In this document: piece after piece, positions 1-5,941 of the stretch
Position numbering within the stretch: position 1 is the first letter of the stretch
Layout: the number at the start of each line of letters is the position of its first letter
Assembly: GCA_027371625.1 (NCBI GenBank)
Contig: DAHXMQ010000104.1
Location: 1-6,531 of the forward strand
Direction: 5' to 3'
Length of the DNA: 6,531 nt
Source of the DNA: Candidatus Methanoperedentaceae archaeon
GTDB taxonomy: Archaea > Halobacteriota > Methanosarcinia > Methanosarcinales > Methanoperedenaceae
Notes under the pieces: generated by a model
What the model saw: only the letters and a program-made list of their open reading frames with translations
The model's database searches: none
What the model was told of the DNA's origin: nothing
Translations under genes and position numbers: made by a program

Positions 1-97
1 CGATTACTTTGAGAGTGGCATTAACATTCTTTGAGTTCTCTGTCATATCCTTTACATTGACATTTGTAGGCGTTACATTTGTAGGGGTTGTTTCCAT
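1..97 (-). CDS. Unrecognised Thr/Asn-rich protein, N-terminal fragment (runs off the left edge)
   Basis: Reading the minus strand from the ATG at 97-95 gives 32 open codons before the window ends, beginning METTPTNVTPTNVNVKDM. An AAGG ribosome-binding site (complement of 105-108) lies seven bases upstream, which supports this start; a second in-frame Met at residue 18 is possible but has no such site. The N-terminus is low-complexity, with a duplicated Thr-Pro-Thr-Asn-Val unit encoded by a 15-base tandem repeat, and has no signal peptide or hydrophobic stretch in the visible part. I do not recognise the family and too little is visible to assign a role. The gene is transcribed away from the regulator at 298, so the 98-297 gap must hold promoters for both. 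Confidence 0.55.
   Translation of the reverse strand, partial: METTPTNVTPTNVNVKDMTENSKNVNATLKVI
60..89. repeat. Two-copy 15-base tandem repeat
   Basis: Bases 60-74 (acatttgtaggcgtt) and 75-89 (acatttgtaggggtt) differ at one position. Fifteen bases is five codons, so the duplication keeps the frame of the minus-strand gene and gives the peptide TPTNVTPTNV. It looks like a recent slippage or duplication in a disordered N-terminus. Confidence 0.8.
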
Positions 98-261
98 TTT
101 AATACCTTGCTTTTGATTTTAACTTCCTGCCTCCCCAAGAGTTTCATACGCATCTTTGAGTTAGTAGAAGTATAATTCAGATAGTTGGCGGTGATAATAT
201 AGTTTCTGTATGAACGCCTTAATAACAATCCAGGATATTTATGCGGTATCTAAGCAAAATC
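98..261. other. Non-coding gap between divergent genes
   Basis: I see no convincing gene, tRNA or structured RNA here. A 20-codon ATG reading frame on the plus strand beginning at 210 has no ribosome-binding site or recognisable content. The stretch must carry the promoter of the minus-strand gene at 97; A/T-rich patches near 167-176 and 193-204 are possible TATA elements, but neither stands out. A purine-rich GGGGAGG on the minus strand (complement of 133-139) resembles a ribosome-binding site but no start codon follows at a suitable distance. Confidence 0.5.
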
Positions 262-274
262 AAAAAATATAAAT
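262..274 (+). promoter_or_regulatory. TATA box for the regulator gene (leaderless start)
   Basis: The run AAAAAATATAAAT matches an archaeal TATA element. Its centre is about 29 bases before the ATG at 298, so transcription should begin at or very near the start codon. There is no Shine-Dalgarno sequence before 298 and an in-frame stop lies at 292-294, both consistent with a leaderless mRNA. Confidence 0.7.
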
Positions 275-296
275 AGTCAACATACCTATGTTGACT
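275..296. promoter_or_regulatory. Perfect palindrome over the transcription start: likely operator
   Basis: The arms AGTCAACATA (275-284) and TATGTTGACT (287-296) are exact reverse complements separated by CC. The palindrome begins immediately after the TATA box and ends one base before the ATG, covering the expected transcription start. A dimeric repressor bound here would block RNA polymerase. The adjacent gene encodes an HTH protein, so self-repression is the simplest reading. The palindrome is directly visible; the protein that binds it is inferred. Confidence 0.65.
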
Positions 297-297
297 C

Positions 298-744
298 ATG
301 TTCCTGCCTGTAAATGATAAGCAGTTTGAGTTCTGGAGGCTAAGGCGCAGCGGTCTTCCTAATATAAATATAGCGCGCTTATTCGATATATCCAAACAGG
401 CTGTATCCAGAGCGCTTCTGACCATGAACGAGCGGATAGAAAAGACGCTTCTTGAGATGGCAAGAGCAAACCAGATAGAGGTGGAGAGCATGAATGCTGA
501 GCGGGGCATCCTGTTCGGCCGCTCGGTGCCGTTCAATGTCAATGCCATTATTTTCATCTCTGCAAAGCATGGGATGCAAGTGTGGTACGAGCATGAAGGA
601 AACTGCGGCGCATGTAGCAGATATACGAAATGCATTGAGCTTCTGTGGGACTTTGCGGACGAGATGAAACTCAGGCTTGAAAAAACCGATAATCCCACGA
701 AACTGGCAGATGAACTGTTTGAGAAATTGAAGAGATTAGCATGA
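298..744 (+). CDS. Tfx-like helix-turn-helix transcriptional regulator with a cysteine cluster
   Basis: A 148-residue cytoplasmic DNA-binding protein. Residues about 7-48 form a helix-turn-helix: a first helix at KQFEFWRLRRSG, then NINIARLFDISKQAVSRAL with the recognition helix near 31-40, then a polar helix (NERIEKTLLEMARANQIE). This resembles archaeal Tfx-type regulators. The second half (about 65-115) is a compact domain containing GILFG, a GMQVWYEHEG segment and a C-X2-C-X5-C cluster (C103, C106, C112) that could bind a metal or Fe-S centre or act as a thiol sensor. A helical tail follows. The start is the first ATG after an in-frame stop and fits a leaderless mRNA; the palindrome before it suggests autoregulation. 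The stop overlaps the next start as ATGA, so the downstream membrane protein is probably co-translated and co-regulated. The HTH assignment is firm; the target genes and signal are unknown. Confidence 0.8.
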   Translation: MFLPVNDKQFEFWRLRRSGLPNINIARLFDISKQAVSRALLTMNERIEKTLLEMARANQIEVESMNAERGILFGRSVPFNVNAIIFISAKHGMQVWYEHEGNCGACSRYTKCIELLWDFADEMKLRLEKTDNPTKLADELFEKLKRLA

Positions 745-2006
745 CAATAAACGTAACAGAAGTAATAAGAAAAATGATGGGATGGTGCCCGAATGCTACG
801 TATGTAAACAAAAAGGAGGAAATATACATGGTATCGTATGAAGGAAAGTATATAGATAAAATAAAAGGCATGGGATTCAGGGGATTTCTTGGCGCTCTGC
901 ATCTGGTATTTGGTGTCTGGCTGGTATCGACTGCACTCTGGGTTCTGTCAAAGCGCGAGATTTTCCCGTGGTGGTTCATGAATTTAAACATAGTGGTATC
1001 AGGAATACTTCTTGCGATAGGCATACTATCGCTTTTGATTTTCTTAAATTTCGCAAAAAATGGCAATGTTCACAGGATACTGGCGCTTGTAAACATTGCC
1101 CTGCTAATCGCGGTTTCCCTGTACCTGAGCCAGTTTTTGGTCTCAACAGAGTTCGGTTTTTCTGACTTTCTTTACAAGCTCTATAATAACTACAGTTTTG
1201 GGGTCATGACCCTGTTGCTGTTCGCATTTATTGTAGCCTTCCCAAATGTCCTGACTTTACTCGGCAAACCGACTGGGGAGATGAAAAAAGGTTATCTCAG
1301 CGCTACTTTGTTAATACTTATTGTGCTGATTGCTTCACTTTGTGCTTATTATTTCTATCTGGGCAACCAAAAAAATTCAATGCTTGCCGAGGAATTTGGA
1401 GATATCAAGCTTTACAAAGATGCATCATGGGGAAGTGCATTTGGCTCTCTTGGCACGTATCCCTACTTCATAGATGCTGCAGGAGACACCACAGGTCATC
1501 CGATTTCAGAAAATACCTATGAGGCGATGCAGTTCTTAAGAAATAAAGAAGGAAATAAGGTTCTATCGTGGTGGGACTTTGAACTGGAAATCAAGGCTGC
1601 GGGCAAGGAACCTGTAATAAGCTATGCATCGCAGGCTATAAGGAATACGATAGCAAGACCCGAATCCCTTTATGATAAATTCGAACCAGATGAGAAGGTA
1701 GCTGATGTCTCCAGATTTTTCACCACCGATTCCGAGGACACTGCAAGGAGCATAGCTTTGAAATATGGAGCAGATACGGTGTATGTATCAAGGCAGAGAT
1801 GGCATGATTTGTTTGGAGTTATGTTCTGGGCAGCTAATCCGGATTTCAACTTCCAGAACTATCCAGATATACGAACCCCTGGAGCCTTTGATAAAAAATT
1901 CTATGAGCCTTCGATGGCGTATAAATTCAACAGCGGTGCAGAATTCAAATATTTCGATAAGATATTCGAAAATAAGGATGTTATAATCTACCAGTTAAAA
2001 AAATAA
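741..2006 (+). CDS. Membrane protein with STT3/AglB C-terminal-like external domain (WWDFE)
   Basis: A 421-residue membrane protein. Residues 1-29 are a polar leader with IRKMMGWCPNAT, which resembles the start of Methanosarcinales DUF1673-type proteins. Hydrophobic helices lie near 48-70, 79-104, 111-132, 152-174 and 184-206. The remainder (about 207-421) is a soluble, probably external domain resembling the C-terminal part of archaeal oligosaccharyltransferase: FLRNKEGNKVLSWWDFELEI aligns by eye with the STT3 pattern around WWDYG, followed by an AxxPV-like segment and a YGADTVYVS strand. The motif reads W277-W278-D279-F280-E281, and the long catalytic membrane region of STT3 (13 helices, DxD motif) is absent. 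It is therefore unlikely to be a complete transferase; it may bind acceptor peptides or be a divergent accessory protein. ATG 741 overlaps the regulator's stop (ATGA coupling). An alternative start at 828 has a strong ribosome-binding site and would give 392 residues. The gene is well confirmed; the function is inferred. Confidence 0.7.
   Translation: MTINVTEVIRKMMGWCPNATYVNKKEEIYMVSYEGKYIDKIKGMGFRGFLGALHLVFGVWLVSTALWVLSKREIFPWWFMNLNIVVSGILLAIGILSLLIFLNFAKNGNVHRILALVNIALLIAVSLYLSQFLVSTEFGFSDFLYKLYNNYSFGVMTLLLFAFIVAFPNVLTLLGKPTGEMKKGYLSATLLILIVLIASLCAYYFYLGNQKNSMLAEEFGDIKLYKDASWGSAFGSLGTYPYFIDAAGDTTGHPISENTYEAMQFLRNKEGNKVLSWWDFELEIKAAGKEPVISYASQAIRNTIARPESLYDKFEPDEKVADVSRFFTTDSEDTARSIALKYGADTVYVSRQRWHDLFGVMFWAANPDFNFQNYPDIRTPGAFDKKFYEPSMAYKFNSGAEFKYFDKIFENKDVIIYQLKK
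815..820 (+). promoter_or_regulatory. Strong internal ribosome-binding site, alternative start at 828
   Basis: GGAGGA sits seven bases before an in-frame ATG at 828, the best Shine-Dalgarno match in this part of the window. Starting there removes the WCPN leader and gives MVSYEGKYIDKIKG ahead of the first membrane helix. No stop separates 741 from 828, so the two starts could yield long and short forms of one protein, or only the second may be used. Confidence 0.7.
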
Positions 2007-2016
2007 ATATGCAGTG

Positions 2017-3213
2017 TCATTCTATCAATACCACCTCAACCTCTTCACCTTTATCATAGCCCTCGACACTCTCGGGTATAATAACAAAACCATCTGCCTT
2101 CGAGACAGAACTCAATATCCCTGCTCCATGGATTGCAAGAGGAACAGCTCTACTCCCCGTATTTAAATACGGGGTCTCTAACTTAACTCTTGCAAACGTT
2201 TTAAATCCAATTCTCCCTGGTATTTTTTCAGACAATACAGCGCGAACAGTCCTTTCTTGCTCTTCAGGCAAGTGCCCAAGCTTTCGGAGTGCTGCCCTTG
2301 CAAAAAAGTAGAGCGCCACTAGACCTGCGACAGGATAGCCCGGCATGCACACCACTGGTTTCCCTTTTATTATACCAAGAGCGGTGGGCTTGCCAGGAGA
2401 GATGCCAATGCCATGGACAAGCAGATTGCCCAATGAGCCGATTACCGAAGGGACATAATCCCTCTTTCCTACGGACGTTCCCCCGCTGATAATAACCATA
2501 TCTGCATCAAGGGCACGCTTGACAGCCTCCTTTATCTTTTCAGGGTCGTCTGTAACAATATCAAAAAGTTTTGTATCGCCTCCCCATTTCCTCATATAAA
2601 GTGAAGCCATCAAACCATTGGTTTCATAGACCTCACCTTCCCTTATTTCCTTTCCCCTTGCAACAAGCTCCTCGCCTGTGGGAATTATCGCCACGAGAGG
2701 CTTCCTGAAAACCGCTACACTTCCCATGCCAAGCGAGGCGAGAATAGCAATGTCGCATGGACGAAGCCTGTGTCCTTCCTTGAGAATAATATCGTCTTTC
2801 TGGATATCTTCGCCTATTTCTCCTACATTCTTCAGGGGATGTATCTGGGTGAATACCTCAACTTTCTCACTGTGCAAAACCGTGTCCTCAACCATCACAA
2901 CCGCATCCGCACCTGCAGGCATGGGCGAGCCTGTATGTACACGAACACATGCGCCTTTTTCGATGCTTTTCCGAAGATTCAGAATCACAGGCGAACTGCT
3001 GCCTGCGCCAAGGGTATCAGAGGCTATGACCGCAAAACCATCCATGGCTGCACGGCGGTAGTGCGGCACGTTAATTGCTGCTTTTATATCACAGGCAAGA
3101 ATCCTGCCGTCGCAATCCTCGATGGGCAGAATTTCTGTAGAGGAAAGAGGCTGGAAAGCATTCAAAAACAACTCCCTTGCCTCCTCTGCATTGCTCCTTT
3201 TCCTAAGCATCAT
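2017..3213 (-). CDS. moeA: Molybdopterin molybdenumtransferase MoeA
   Basis: MoeA inserts molybdate (or tungstate in many archaea) into adenylylated molybdopterin, the last step of cofactor synthesis in the cytoplasm. The 398-residue length is normal for the family. Visible signatures, in order: RRAAMDGFAV (53-62, with the Asp equivalent to E. coli D59), HTGSPMPAGADAVVMVEDT (93-111), IPTGEELV (177-184), the MogA-like domain core ISGGTSVGKRDYVPSV (242-257), GIGISPGKPTALG (268-280) and CMPGYPVAGLV (289-299). The C-terminal domain IV (about 325-398) ends with ADGFVIIPE. It starts at ATG 3213-3211, overlapping the stop of the MoaD-like gene by four bases (ATGA); a second Met codon follows at once. 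It lacks the PBP-like C-terminal domain of some archaeal paralogues. Oddity: residues 347-353 (TPYLNTG) are encoded by a perfect 20-base palindrome. Whether it handles Mo or W cannot be told from sequence. Confidence 0.95.
   Translation of the reverse strand: MMLRKRSNAEEARELFLNAFQPLSSTEILPIEDCDGRILACDIKAAINVPHYRRAAMDGFAVIASDTLGAGSSSPVILNLRKSIEKGACVRVHTGSPMPAGADAVVMVEDTVLHSEKVEVFTQIHPLKNVGEIGEDIQKDDIILKEGHRLRPCDIAILASLGMGSVAVFRKPLVAIIPTGEELVARGKEIREGEVYETNGLMASLYMRKWGGDTKLFDIVTDDPEKIKEAVKRALDADMVIISGGTSVGKRDYVPSVIGSLGNLLVHGIGISPGKPTALGIIKGKPVVCMPGYPVAGLVALYFFARAALRKLGHLPEEQERTVRAVLSEKIPGRIGFKTFARVKLETPYLNTGSRAVPLAIHGAGILSSVSKADGFVIIPESVEGYDKGEEVEVVLIE
2155..2174. repeat. Perfect 20-base palindrome inside moeA
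   Basis: CCCCGTATTTAAATACGGGG is its own exact reverse complement, with GC-rich ends and an A/T core. It is in frame with moeA, encoding T-P-Y-L-N-T-G at residues 347-353, in a part of domain IV that is variable among MoeA proteins. A spacerless palindrome of this length is unlikely by chance and could be a protein-binding site, a palindromic repeat unit or an insertion target. Confidence 0.85.
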
Positions 3214-3473
3214 CCACCTGACACCGGAGGGAAAATCGCAATCTCATCGTCCTGCTTTAGTTGTATGTCCAAGCTTGTAACATTCCTTCCATTTAAAAAA
3301 ACATTAACGTAGTCTCTCAGGTTTCCATCCTTGAAAAGCATATTTGCCAATCCGGGGTATTTCCTGCACAATGTTAAAAGAACAGCTCTGACAGTTTCAC
3401 CTTCCATTTTGAGTTCTTTTGTTTTTGTAAATTCCCTGAAATTAGCAAACAGCCTGACCTTTATTTCTGGCAT
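3210..3473 (-). CDS. MoaD/ThiS family ubiquitin-like protein (SAMP-like) ending in Gly-Gly
   Basis: An 87-residue beta-grasp protein of the archaeal MoaD type. It opens with the strand IKVRLFANFRE (4-14), has YVNVFLNGRNV (55-65), and ends DDEIAIFPPVSGG with the C-terminal diglycine exposed by the stop codon. In this family the terminal glycine is adenylylated and turned into a thiocarboxylate that supplies sulfur for molybdopterin synthase; in archaea close relatives (SAMPs) are also attached to lysines of target proteins. Linkage to moeA by a four-base ATGA overlap favours the molybdopterin role but does not exclude protein modification. The start at 3473 has AAGGAG four bases upstream (complement of 3478-3483). 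No MoaE or E1-like MoeB is in the window, so these partners must be encoded elsewhere. Confidence 0.9.
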   Translation of the reverse strand: MPEIKVRLFANFREFTKTKELKMEGETVRAVLLTLCRKYPGLANMLFKDGNLRDYVNVFLNGRNVTSLDIQLKQDDEIAIFPPVSGG

Positions 3474-3524
3474 CCTTCTCCTTTTTCCTTACCATAAATG
3501 CTATGAATATGTTTTACACATGTT
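3474..3524. promoter_or_regulatory. Short divergent promoter region
   Basis: Only 51 bases separate the MoaD-like start (minus) from the GT-C gene (plus), so both promoters must share it or reach into coding sequence. The A/T-rich stretch 3492-3511 (cataaatgctatgaatatg) could supply TATA elements in both directions: about 28 bases before 3525 on the plus strand, implying a leaderless transcript, and about 25-35 bases before a short leader with its ribosome-binding site on the minus strand. No classical TATA box is clear. Confidence 0.4.
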
Positions 3525-5300
3525 ATGCCGATGAATAAAAAAGACTTCGCTTTGTATCTTGTTTTTGCGCTCATAGTCGCCCTTGCGTTTTTCTTAAGGC
3601 TCTATCATCTCGATGAGAGGGTATTTCATCACGACGAATCGGCTGTTGGCTATTTTACATACAGGTTGTTCACCAGCGGCGTATATTCCTACGACCCTTC
3701 GTTTCACGGCCCTTTCATGTACTACGTAACAGCCGAGATGTTCAGGCACTTCGGGGATTCAGAATATTCAGCCCGTCTCCTTCCAGCCCTTCTTGGCGCT
3801 TCTATGCTTTTCCTGCTTATTCCTTTAAGAAGATATATCGGAAACGCAGGGATGGTAATCGGAGCCTTTTTCCTCGCGTTCTCGCCTTCCTTCCTTTATT
3901 ACTCGCGGTTTTACAGGGAAGACATTTTTATTGCTCTCTTTAGCCTGCTGATGCTGGTATGCGCCGTTAAATATGCAGAAAAATGTGTTGAGGGACGGTA
4001 TTCGAGCATAAGGATTTTTTATCTCATTTTGGGGGCAGTCTCGCTTGCCTCTATGGCAGCACTTAAGGAGAATGCATATATCGCAATGGCGCTGATAGTT
4101 TTATTTCTTGTTCTGACTTTTATAAGGGAAAAATGGTATAAAGGTTTTATCGACAAACTCAGAAAACTCGATAAAAAATTGCTTATTACTATAGGAGAGG
4201 CGGTACTCTTTGTTCTGGTTTTTCTAATTGTTTTTTCACTTTTTTATACAGGCAACTTTTTTGATTTTTACGGTATGAAAGCTGCTTTTGTAAAGGCTGT
4301 ATCCCACTGGTACGAGATGCACGCTATACAGCGCATGGGAGGTCCATGGTTTTTCTATCTTCCTATAATAGCGCTTTATGAACTTCCAGTATTGATATTC
4401 GGTGCCCTTGGGATGGCACATTACAACGGATACTTCGGCAGGAAAATGGAAAAGATACTGATTGTAATAATTCTGTACTGGGTTGCCTTGGATATGATGT
4501 ATATGGTCTCGAATATGCACCCGGAATTGAGCCGGTTTTTGCCAACCACTTATGTTGCAAGTTCTATTGCTATCTTTTTCCCGTTAGTACTCCTTGGAAT
4601 TATATCAGTTTTGAAATCCCAGAATCTATTTTTCTCTTTTTTAACCTACTGGATGCTGACCAACCTGGCGATTTATTCGTATGTCCAGGAAAAGGTTCCC
4701 TGGCTTGTGCTGAATCCGCTTCTGCCTCTTATAATAATCGCCGCCGCTTATATAGGCGAGATTCTCCCACGATTAAAATTTAATTCGCGTGCCGGCGCTG
4801 CGGTAATCATTGTCCTTGTGATAAGTTCTTCATATTTTGCTTATTCAAGCATTTTCTTAAACTTTTATGATTTTACCAACCCGGCTGAACCTCTCATCCA
4901 GGCTGCACAGCCTCCTCAGAAGTTTTCATTGCTCCTTGAAAAAATAAACGAGATATCATCGCAATACCAGAATAAATCCACTGAAATCCAGGTTACCGAT
5001 GTTGAAATGGAGACGCAGTTCCTGTGGTATCTGCGGCATTTCAGCAACGTAAAATGGAGGGTGAGCATAGACTCGGAACTGAATGCGCCGTTGATTGTTG
5101 TGCATGATTCGGATGATAAACATGAACCAGACATTGTGCAGCCGCGTCTTGGCAAGGATTACAGGAGGCTTAACAGCGCAAAGATGTCATGGTACTGGTT
5201 CAAACCCTCGGATATTACGCTGAATTACATCCTCTTCAGGAAGATGGACAGACCGCCGAGTGAGTATCGGGTGGTGCTTTTCTATAAACCGAGATATTAA
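3525..5300 (+). CDS. GT-C glycosyltransferase-like membrane protein, TIGR03663 / Agl23 type
   Basis: A 591-residue polytopic membrane protein. The first helix (about 8-25) is followed by an external loop with FHHDES (34-39); an acidic pair at this place is the catalytic hallmark of GT-C enzymes such as PMT and ArnT. Further marks are PSFLYYSRFYREDIF (121-135), LKENAY (170-175) and YVQEKVPWL (386-394), which I recognise from the archaeal TIGR03663 family, named in databases as flippase-associated Agl23 of N-glycosylation. Roughly eleven to thirteen helices run to about residue 450; a soluble domain of about 140 residues closes the protein, probably outside the cell. A lipid-linked sugar donor is likely but unproven. 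The start may be ATG 3525 or ATG 3531; neither has a Shine-Dalgarno sequence, which fits a leaderless message. It is monocistronic here, and its stop overlaps the convergent PHP gene's stop. Confidence 0.85.
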   Translation: MPMNKKDFALYLVFALIVALAFFLRLYHLDERVFHHDESAVGYFTYRLFTSGVYSYDPSFHGPFMYYVTAEMFRHFGDSEYSARLLPALLGASMLFLLIPLRRYIGNAGMVIGAFFLAFSPSFLYYSRFYREDIFIALFSLLMLVCAVKYAEKCVEGRYSSIRIFYLILGAVSLASMAALKENAYIAMALIVLFLVLTFIREKWYKGFIDKLRKLDKKLLITIGEAVLFVLVFLIVFSLFYTGNFFDFYGMKAAFVKAVSHWYEMHAIQRMGGPWFFYLPIIALYELPVLIFGALGMAHYNGYFGRKMEKILIVIILYWVALDMMYMVSNMHPELSRFLPTTYVASSIAIFFPLVLLGIISVLKSQNLFFSFLTYWMLTNLAIYSYVQEKVPWLVLNPLLPLIIIAAAYIGEILPRLKFNSRAGAAVIIVLVISSSYFAYSSIFLNFYDFTNPAEPLIQAAQPPQKFSLLLEKINEISSQYQNKSTEIQVTDVEMETQFLWYLRHFSNVKWRVSIDSELNAPLIVVHDSDDKHEPDIVQPRLGKDYRRLNSAKMSWYWFKPSDITLNYILFRKMDRPPSEYRVVLFYKPRY

Positions 5301-5941
5301 ATCCTTTTTATCAGGGCAGAAGGATTGGAAACTGTCGCCTCTTTTGCACCTTTTTCATTTAAACCTGCCCCCATTGCAACCCTGAATGCGGTTTCATCGG
5401 TGATCAGGTCTTCTGGCGCATGCGAATCCGTGTTTACTATAAGGTTAGCGCCAGTTTCCCTTGCAATCCTCGCCACATGCCCGTTGGTGCGGTTATGACC
5501 ATTGCGCGAGGTTATCTCAAGGAAAATGCCTTTTTCTCTTGCAATTTCTGCATCCTCGCTTGTGATAAAGCCTGGATGAGCCAGAATATCGATATCCAGC
5601 GAAACTGCGGCATGATTGGTGCCTTCATGGACAGGCTCTATAGTTGTTTCCCCGTGCACCACGACTATCTCTGCCCCAAGTTTTCGTGCTTTCTCAACGA
5701 GCGCAGGCATTTTTGCAGGCGGAACATGGGTTAATTCCACGCCTGCAAAGAGCCTTATTTCATAGTCGTCCTCAAGCGATTTTATTTTCCTGATGCAGGA
5801 AAGCACATGCTCTATGTTGGTGTAATCAACATGGTCTGTAATCGCAAGCGCAGTATAGCCGCGGAAAACCGCGCGGCGCACAAGTTCGCTCGGGATAAGC
5901 TCTCCGTCGCTGAACGTGGAATGCGTGTGCAGGTCTATCAT
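5297..5941 (-). CDS. PHP domain metal-dependent phosphoesterase
   Basis: A 214-residue cytoplasmic protein that is almost entirely a PHP domain, the fold of histidinol phosphatase, PolIIIA-type exonucleases and related phosphoesterases. The metal ligands are all in place: DLHTHST with H5 and H7, SDG with D12, ITDHVD with D36 and H37, GVELTH with E69, VVHGE with H96, AHPG with H122, and NTDSHAP with D172 and H174. It should therefore be an active hydrolase with a trinuclear metal site. Length and single-domain form fit the archaeal histidinol-phosphatase-like group, but the substrate is not evident; no histidine biosynthesis gene is nearby. It starts at ATG 5941-5939, overlapping the stop of SRP19 as ATGA, so the two are translationally coupled. 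Its stop shares the TTAA at 5297-5300 with the convergent GT-C gene. Confidence 0.9.
   Translation of the reverse strand: MIDLHTHSTFSDGELIPSELVRRAVFRGYTALAITDHVDYTNIEHVLSCIRKIKSLEDDYEIRLFAGVELTHVPPAKMPALVEKARKLGAEIVVVHGETTIEPVHEGTNHAAVSLDIDILAHPGFITSEDAEIAREKGIFLEITSRNGHNRTNGHVARIARETGANLIVNTDSHAPEDLITDETAFRVAMGAGLNEKGAKEATVSNPSALIKRI

Noticed and set aside
210..272. Small 20-codon ATG reading frame before the regulator
   Set aside because: There is no ribosome-binding site, it runs into the TATA box, and its sequence shows nothing recognisable.
219..902. Long minus-strand reading frame (227 codons) opposite the regulator
   Set aside because: It lies antisense to the well-supported HTH gene, crosses the promoter and operator, and its translation is Phe/Ser/Tyr-rich without any recognisable domain.
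2770..3312. Plus-strand reading frame of 180 codons opposite moeA
   Set aside because: It is an antisense shadow of moeA and the MoaD-like gene, which both match known families along their full length.
3502..3524. Partial repeats of tatgtt / catgtt in the divergent spacer as an operator
   Set aside because: The matches are short and imperfect, with no clear symmetry; this is expected in A/T-rich promoter DNA.
5301..5309. T-rich run after the GT-C gene as a terminator
   Set aside because: It has only five T in a row and lies inside the PHP coding sequence, so it cannot be told from codon content.
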